The notes beneath the pieces are model-generated. The model searched no databases, was not told the origin of the DNA, and worked only from the letters and a program-made list of their open reading frames with translations. Shown piece after piece: positions 22,450 through 25,514 of a stretch of 25,514 nt of DNA. How positions within the stretch are numbered: position 1 is the first letter of the stretch; every line of letters starts with the position of its first letter. The position numbers were made by a program, and so were the translations under genes. Source of the DNA: Planctomycetota bacterium (GTDB lineage Bacteria > Planctomycetota > Phycisphaerae > WQYP01); the NCBI GenBank assembly GCA_021809365.1, contig JAKBAC010000033.1, forward strand, positions 1 through 25,514, written 5' to 3'.

Positions 22450-22701
22450 ATGTACAACGACGATGACAGTTACGACGACGATCCGTGGAAAATTGAGAAC
22501 CACATTCAAACCACCGCCTGCCCCCATTGCAAAAAGACCATTTATGACGACTCACCGCGTTGCCCATTTTGCGGAGAATATATTACCAGCGGCCAATTAC
22601 TCGGCGGCGGGAGCAAAACATTGAAAATCATCGGTATTACGCTGCTGTTTCTTGCAATGGCGATGTTTCTAATTACCTGGCTGCTCTCGCCGCCATGGTA
22701 A
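22450..22701 (+). CDS. Small zinc-ribbon membrane protein
   Basis: 83 residues from ATG 22450; GTG 22447 is the only upstream alternative nearby. An acidic N-terminus (MYNDDDSYDDDPW) leads to a double CxxC knuckle, CPHC and CPFCGEYI, spaced 14 apart: a rubredoxin-like zinc ribbon. One C-terminal membrane helix follows (KIIGITLLFLAMAMFLITWL). Such small zinc-ribbon/TM proteins have no assigned role. The gene begins 42 bp after the UbiA stop and is the last well-supported gene of the plus-strand cluster. Its final codons overlap the start of another short frame. Confidence 0.75.
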   Translation: MYNDDDSYDDDPWKIENHIQTTACPHCKKTIYDDSPRCPFCGEYITSGQLLGGGSKTLKIIGITLLFLAMAMFLITWLLSPPW

Positions 22702-22883
22702 GCGTCATTGAAATTCCGACCCCGGATGACTACGTTTCAAAGCGGTTGTTGGCGGCGATAAAGACGAAAAAAGGGGCCTGTGACAGATTCTGCCAGGTCT
22801 TTCGGGGCCAAAGCCTTAACTTTTTACCGCTGTTGCGCATTATCCCTCTTACTGCCACCCAAGGCCTTCCCAGACGAGATTAG
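22695..22883 (+). CDS. Short ORF overlapping the zinc-ribbon gene; possibly a truncated gene
   Basis: The ATG at 22695 lies within the last codons of the zinc-ribbon gene (ATGGTAA), which would allow coupled translation. The first ~27 residues (MVSVIEIPTPDDYVSKRLLA and a short basic run) look like a genuine N-terminus. The rest is cysteine/arginine-rich with no family resemblance, consistent with a gene that lost its 3' part. I cannot name a parent family. Confidence 0.35.
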   Translation: MVSVIEIPTPDDYVSKRLLAAIKTKKGACDRFCQVFRGQSLNFLPLLRIIPLTATQGLPRRD

Positions 22884-23038
22884 CGTAGCCAAGCCAAATT
22901 CATCGCCGCGTTGCCGCTCACGCTCCGCATGACCACGGCATTTTGTAGTTCAACCGCAGCCGGCGTTGTGGCAAACCACTCGTGGCTGGTATCCAGCGTT
23001 CCATGCAGGGCGGCTTCTTCGGGAACATCGGAAAATTG
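22880..23038 (-). pseudogene. Probable gene remnant (coding-like fragment without a start codon)
   Basis: On the minus strand, after a TGA at 23039-23041, a 52-codon stretch reads QFSDVPEEAALHGTLDTSHE then WFATTPAAVELQNAVVMRSV and SGNAAMNLAWLR before a TAA. Composition and polarity pattern look like real protein, while the other two minus-strand frames have early stops. No ATG/GTG start is properly placed in this frame; an ATG is one base out of phase at its upstream edge, suggesting a frameshift. The parent family is not recognised. Confidence 0.35.
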
Positions 23039-23061
23039 TCATGCCGATCTATTTGGTAGAA

Positions 23062-23553
23062 TCACGCCCCATCACTTCTCTCTGCACCAGTGGCCAGGGC
23101 CTTAGCCGGCGTATCGAGAAATAGGAATGCCGCCATCACCATAAGCAAAATATTGACCACAACGCCAATAGCAAGGTCGCGCTCAATCACTGCCGGGCTA
23201 TGCGCCACGGCCCATGCCGCACCGAAGCACCCGCAGGGTTTGGGGTGCAGTGAAAGCATGTCAGACACAATGGCACCTGTGAACACTGAAAGCAGGAAGA
23301 CAGTAGCAGCTCCGGCCACTGGGAGCCGAAAGCCGGTTAACATCCAGCAGCCAAGGATCACCTCCGTGGTAAGGATAGTCCATCCCCACACGGGCGCCCC
23401 TTTAGCCAGCATGCCATAGAAACTTGCTTCATGGCCTGGATATCGCCATTTCAAAAACGCGGCAGCGATCAGCACCAGTCCCAAGAGCACGCGTATAAAT
23501 TGCGTTAGCAATCTACGCGTAAATCGTGGAGATATATTCGAGGTCAAATTCAT
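23062..23553 (-). CDS. MauE/DoxX-like membrane protein
   Basis: 163 residues from ATG 23553; the frame also allows a GTG at 23613, and the GGGAG immediately before 23553 is too close to be a normal ribosome site, so the start is uncertain. Four membrane helices are seen: LTQFIRVLLGLVLIAAAFLK, the VWGWTILTTEVILGCWML region, VAGAATVFLLSVFTGAIVS and VVNILLMVMAAFLFL. Between helices 3 and 4 is PKPCGCFGAAW, the CxCFG loop typical of MauE-like proteins, which are linked to disulfide/redox handling of exported proteins. No thioredoxin-like partner lies next to it. A 125-bp gap without a gene separates it from the exported protein gene. Confidence 0.8.
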   Translation of the reverse strand: MNLTSNISPRFTRRLLTQFIRVLLGLVLIAAAFLKWRYPGHEASFYGMLAKGAPVWGWTILTTEVILGCWMLTGFRLPVAGAATVFLLSVFTGAIVSDMLSLHPKPCGCFGAAWAVAHSPAVIERDLAIGVVVNILLMVMAAFLFLDTPAKALATGAERSDGA

Positions 23554-23738
23554 GCTCCCATTATCGTGCGCATTACAGCCGATGAAAAAGTGTTTCCACC
23601 GACCGGCGTGCACCGTGCGCTATTGCAAAGGTGGAAAGCAATCACGCCGAAAAAAGGTGGATCCCGAATCAACTCTACACCTTGGCCACTTCGATAAAAA
23701 ATAGGGTACGGCAGGCCAAAAAGATAAACCAAAGAATA

Positions 23739-24779
23739 TTATTGTCGCAATTTGATCTTGATCGGTGGGCTCCATATATGCTCCGGTGCGGATCCCCGCA
23801 CTTTTAGTGCCTCAGAAAGCCACCTCATCACGTTCTGTCGATGCGTGTGCTGTTTCCATGATTCGATATATGCACGAATCTCCGCAGCGGCCTTTGCATC
23901 TTTCCGGGCATGGGCAAAGTTCAGGAAGCGCCATGCAACGTAGCAAAGTTCCCATTGGTTGAAATACTGCTCACTCCCCACGAGTGTGCGCAACTGGGTG
24001 AGCCCCGCCAGCACATGCCTCACGCCTGCAGCGGACAGTCGTTTCTGGTTGATCATCAACTGAAACTCCTTGAGAGTGGGCGTCATCGACCAGTAGTCAA
24101 GCCGCATGGTGTCTCGATAGTAATTTCGAAACAACCGGCGCAGCGCGGCGTTCTGTGCAATCACGTATGCTTCGGGGGTCCTTGCCAAATAGCCGCGCCT
24201 TGCGCGGCTTGTGAGGAGGTGCTCGGAGTATGATGCGATCCCGGTGATATAAAAATGGGCAAACAAATCCTCCATCTCTAACGTGATCAACGCTTCTCCA
24301 TTCCTCGATTCGGCGCGATGGTCATCCCTGCTTGCCTTGGCCAGGTAAGGTTTCATCCAATTGAGCAACGCATCATAATCACCGAGCGAAAAAATTATCC
24401 GCTCCCCGTTGCGAGCCTTGGGAGTCATCTGCTCTGGCATGTTTGCGCCGCTGACATGGCGTCCCTTGAGAAATCTTCGCCACAGATATCCCGGAGGTAT
24501 TCCGCCCGCATCGACCTCCTTTACGAGTTTATCGCAGAGTTGGTAAAAACGCCGCGACTGCTTGCTTTTGTTGACGTCAAGCGCAGCGATTGCCCCGGCC
24601 ACCGTCCGAAGGGTTTCGGAGGTCAGCTTCTGAGTTCCGATGGGAACACCCATCGCGTCGGCGGTTCCTCGCAAAATGTTGGGTACACGGAATCGCCGCG
24701 TGCGATTCGCCGCCGATATGGTTGAGGCAATACTCAATAGCGACAGCAACACAACAACAAGTGCAATAACATTTCTCAT
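23739..24779 (-). CDS. Exported protein of unknown function
   Basis: 346 residues from ATG 24779, chosen because GAAAGGAAG lies ~8 bases upstream and the protein then begins with a textbook signal peptide (MRNVIALVVVLLSLLSIAST, ending at an ISA site). The frame runs on to 24857, but that extension would bury the signal. The mature protein is all-helical and charged, with no membrane segment. Segments such as FYQLCDKLVKEVDAGGIPPG, LFAHFYITGIASYSEHLL and LRRLFRNYYRDTMRLDYWSM show no known motif. No catalytic pattern or cysteine pair is evident. It lies 81 bp downstream of a partial gene for another exported-type protein on the same strand; co-transcription is plausible. Confidence 0.75.
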   Translation of the reverse strand: MRNVIALVVVLLSLLSIASTISAANRTRRFRVPNILRGTADAMGVPIGTQKLTSETLRTVAGAIAALDVNKSKQSRRFYQLCDKLVKEVDAGGIPPGYLWRRFLKGRHVSGANMPEQMTPKARNGERIIFSLGDYDALLNWMKPYLAKASRDDHRAESRNGEALITLEMEDLFAHFYITGIASYSEHLLTSRARRGYLARTPEAYVIAQNAALRRLFRNYYRDTMRLDYWSMTPTLKEFQLMINQKRLSAAGVRHVLAGLTQLRTLVGSEQYFNQWELCYVAWRFLNFAHARKDAKAAAEIRAYIESWKQHTHRQNVMRWLSEALKVRGSAPEHIWSPPIKIKLRQ

Positions 24780-24860
24780 CAATAGCTTCCTTTCAGCCGT
24801 GACAACGGCAGCCGGGCCTATGAGGTCGGAACGTCTGAGAGTTTCTTCACGAGCCACATT

Positions 24861-25514
24861 CTATCCCGCGGAGAAGGCCTGGTCACCACCGGGGCAAGGT
24901 GCGCAGCCCCCGCCCGCATCCTGAACCTGGATAGCGCAGTCCGTCCCGCTGATAAAGAGAATGACGCCGACTACCCCAGCCGGTGGTTGACCGTTAGTGC
25001 ACTCGATACAAATAGTGTCCCCAATGCTTACCTGGTTGCAATTGGAAGAACTAACCAAATATTGATGAAACGTAATCCCCGGTGGCAATACCTCAACGGA
25101 AAGCGTGTAATCGCGATGCCGCGCCGCGGTATCATGGCCATCATCGTTGACATTGTAGAGGGACAGCACGTACGCACCCGCAGGAACGTGCAACGCTACG
25201 TTTATATCGGGCCCCTGCCAGGTACTTTCATAGGCTCCGCCGTGATCGTCAATTGTTGAATCGCGGCGCGCGACGTCCCATGACGTGAGGCCCTGAGCCA
25301 CGCGACTATCCAGATACACCCCCGGCAGTTCCAAAATGCGGTTATCACTAGTCGCAAGCGTTTCCACCCAGTAGCGGACCGAATCCCCCTTAGCGTGATG
25401 TGGCCCAATAAAATCCCGATGTTTGAGTAGCTGCGGCCCCGGCCCCCCATACATAATCTTCGGGTGAGCAGCACGCAAACAGGCACGCCCAATATCTTCC
25501 ATATCTTCCCAGCC
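24861..25514 (-). CDS. C-terminal part of a larger exported-type protein (5' end beyond window)
   Basis: The minus-strand frame is open to the window edge (the codons before the ATG at 25502 read GWED with no stop), so this is a 3' fragment of at least 217 residues. The visible part is beta-rich: DSVRYWVETLATSDNRILEL, the DINVALHVPAGAYVLSLYNV sandwich-like segment and HRDYTLSVEVLPPG. The final ~60 residues form a cysteine-containing tail (SSNCNQVSIGDTICIECTNG, then GTDC, GGGCAPCPGG). YVLSLYNVNDDGHD and RDYTLSVEVLPPG resemble C-terminal domains of large planctomycete surface proteins, but I cannot name the family. No membrane anchor is seen at the end. Confidence 0.7.
   Translation of the reverse strand, partial: GWEDMEDIGRACLRAAHPKIMYGGPGPQLLKHRDFIGPHHAKGDSVRYWVETLATSDNRILELPGVYLDSRVAQGLTSWDVARRDSTIDDHGGAYESTWQGPDINVALHVPAGAYVLSLYNVNDDGHDTAARHRDYTLSVEVLPPGITFHQYLVSSSNCNQVSIGDTICIECTNGQPPAGVVGVILFISGTDCAIQVQDAGGGCAPCPGGDQAFSAG

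Overview
The window reads as a chromosomal segment of a moderately GC-rich bacterium, most likely a planctomycete (Phycisphaerae-like). This is an inference from gene content: exported SpoIVB-type (S55) and beta-propeller proteins, a thioredoxin/DUF255 protein, a 61-residue NRSA-type small protein, a futalosine-type UbiA prenyltransferase, many exported proteins without known function, and several families of intergenic repeats. I see no phage, plasmid, IS transposase, CRISPR array, toxin-antitoxin or defence module. No single spectacular new system is evident. The most notable signals are regulatory and repetitive.

Layout. (1) 1-655: the 3' part of a SAM methyltransferase resembling arsenite methyltransferases. 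(2) 825-8085: a minus-strand run. In transcription order it is an S55 peptidase-domain protein, an exported beta-propeller protein, ribosomal protein L34 (short, GTG start), a DUF255/thioredoxin-fold protein, then, after a repeat, a small HEVGHH metallopeptidase-like protein. (3) 8353-9962: glutamate racemase (murI) followed after 2 bp by a HEAT-repeat lipoprotein. (4) 10172-10567: a carboxymuconolactone decarboxylase-family protein between two heptanucleotide repeat tracts. (5) 10946-13725: an XRE-like regulator, then a siroheme/4Fe-4S nitrite reductase (NirA type). Its promoter carries two copies of ATACCTAT-N7-ATAGGT, one inside a 35-bp near-palindrome with 16-bp perfect arms and one overlapping the -10 box. 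(6) 13726-15550: repeats, a lipoprotein, the small NRSA protein, a large imperfect inverted repeat and a tRNA-Val(CAC). (7) 15493-16391: a histidine phosphatase gene flanked by two copies of a REP-like palindrome in opposite orientation. (8) 16406-22883: a plus-strand cluster for polyprenol/glycan chemistry: a GT-C-like membrane protein, a GtrB-like glycosyltransferase, a methyltransferase, an SGNH hydrolase, a DUF2127 membrane protein, a UbiA prenyltransferase and a zinc-ribbon membrane protein. (9) 22884-25514, minus strand: a probable gene remnant, a MauE/DoxX-like membrane protein, an exported protein of unknown function and the C-terminal part of a larger protein cut by the window edge.

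How genes may work together (inference). The GT-C-like protein, GtrB-like enzyme, methyltransferase and SGNH hydrolase could build or modify a lipid-linked surface glycan. The SGNH, DUF2127 and UbiA genes overlap at their stop/start codons and so are almost certainly co-translated. The nitrite reductase is alone apart from the regulator upstream. No nitrate reductase or transporter is in the window.

Repeats deserve attention. A ~220-bp element occurs twice in opposite orientation (1497-1717 and 13783-14037). The second copy carries a clean 36-bp insert made of degenerate 7-bp units. Other 7-bp-periodic tracts lie at 10102-10150 and 10671-10705, reminiscent of cyanobacterial STRR sequences.
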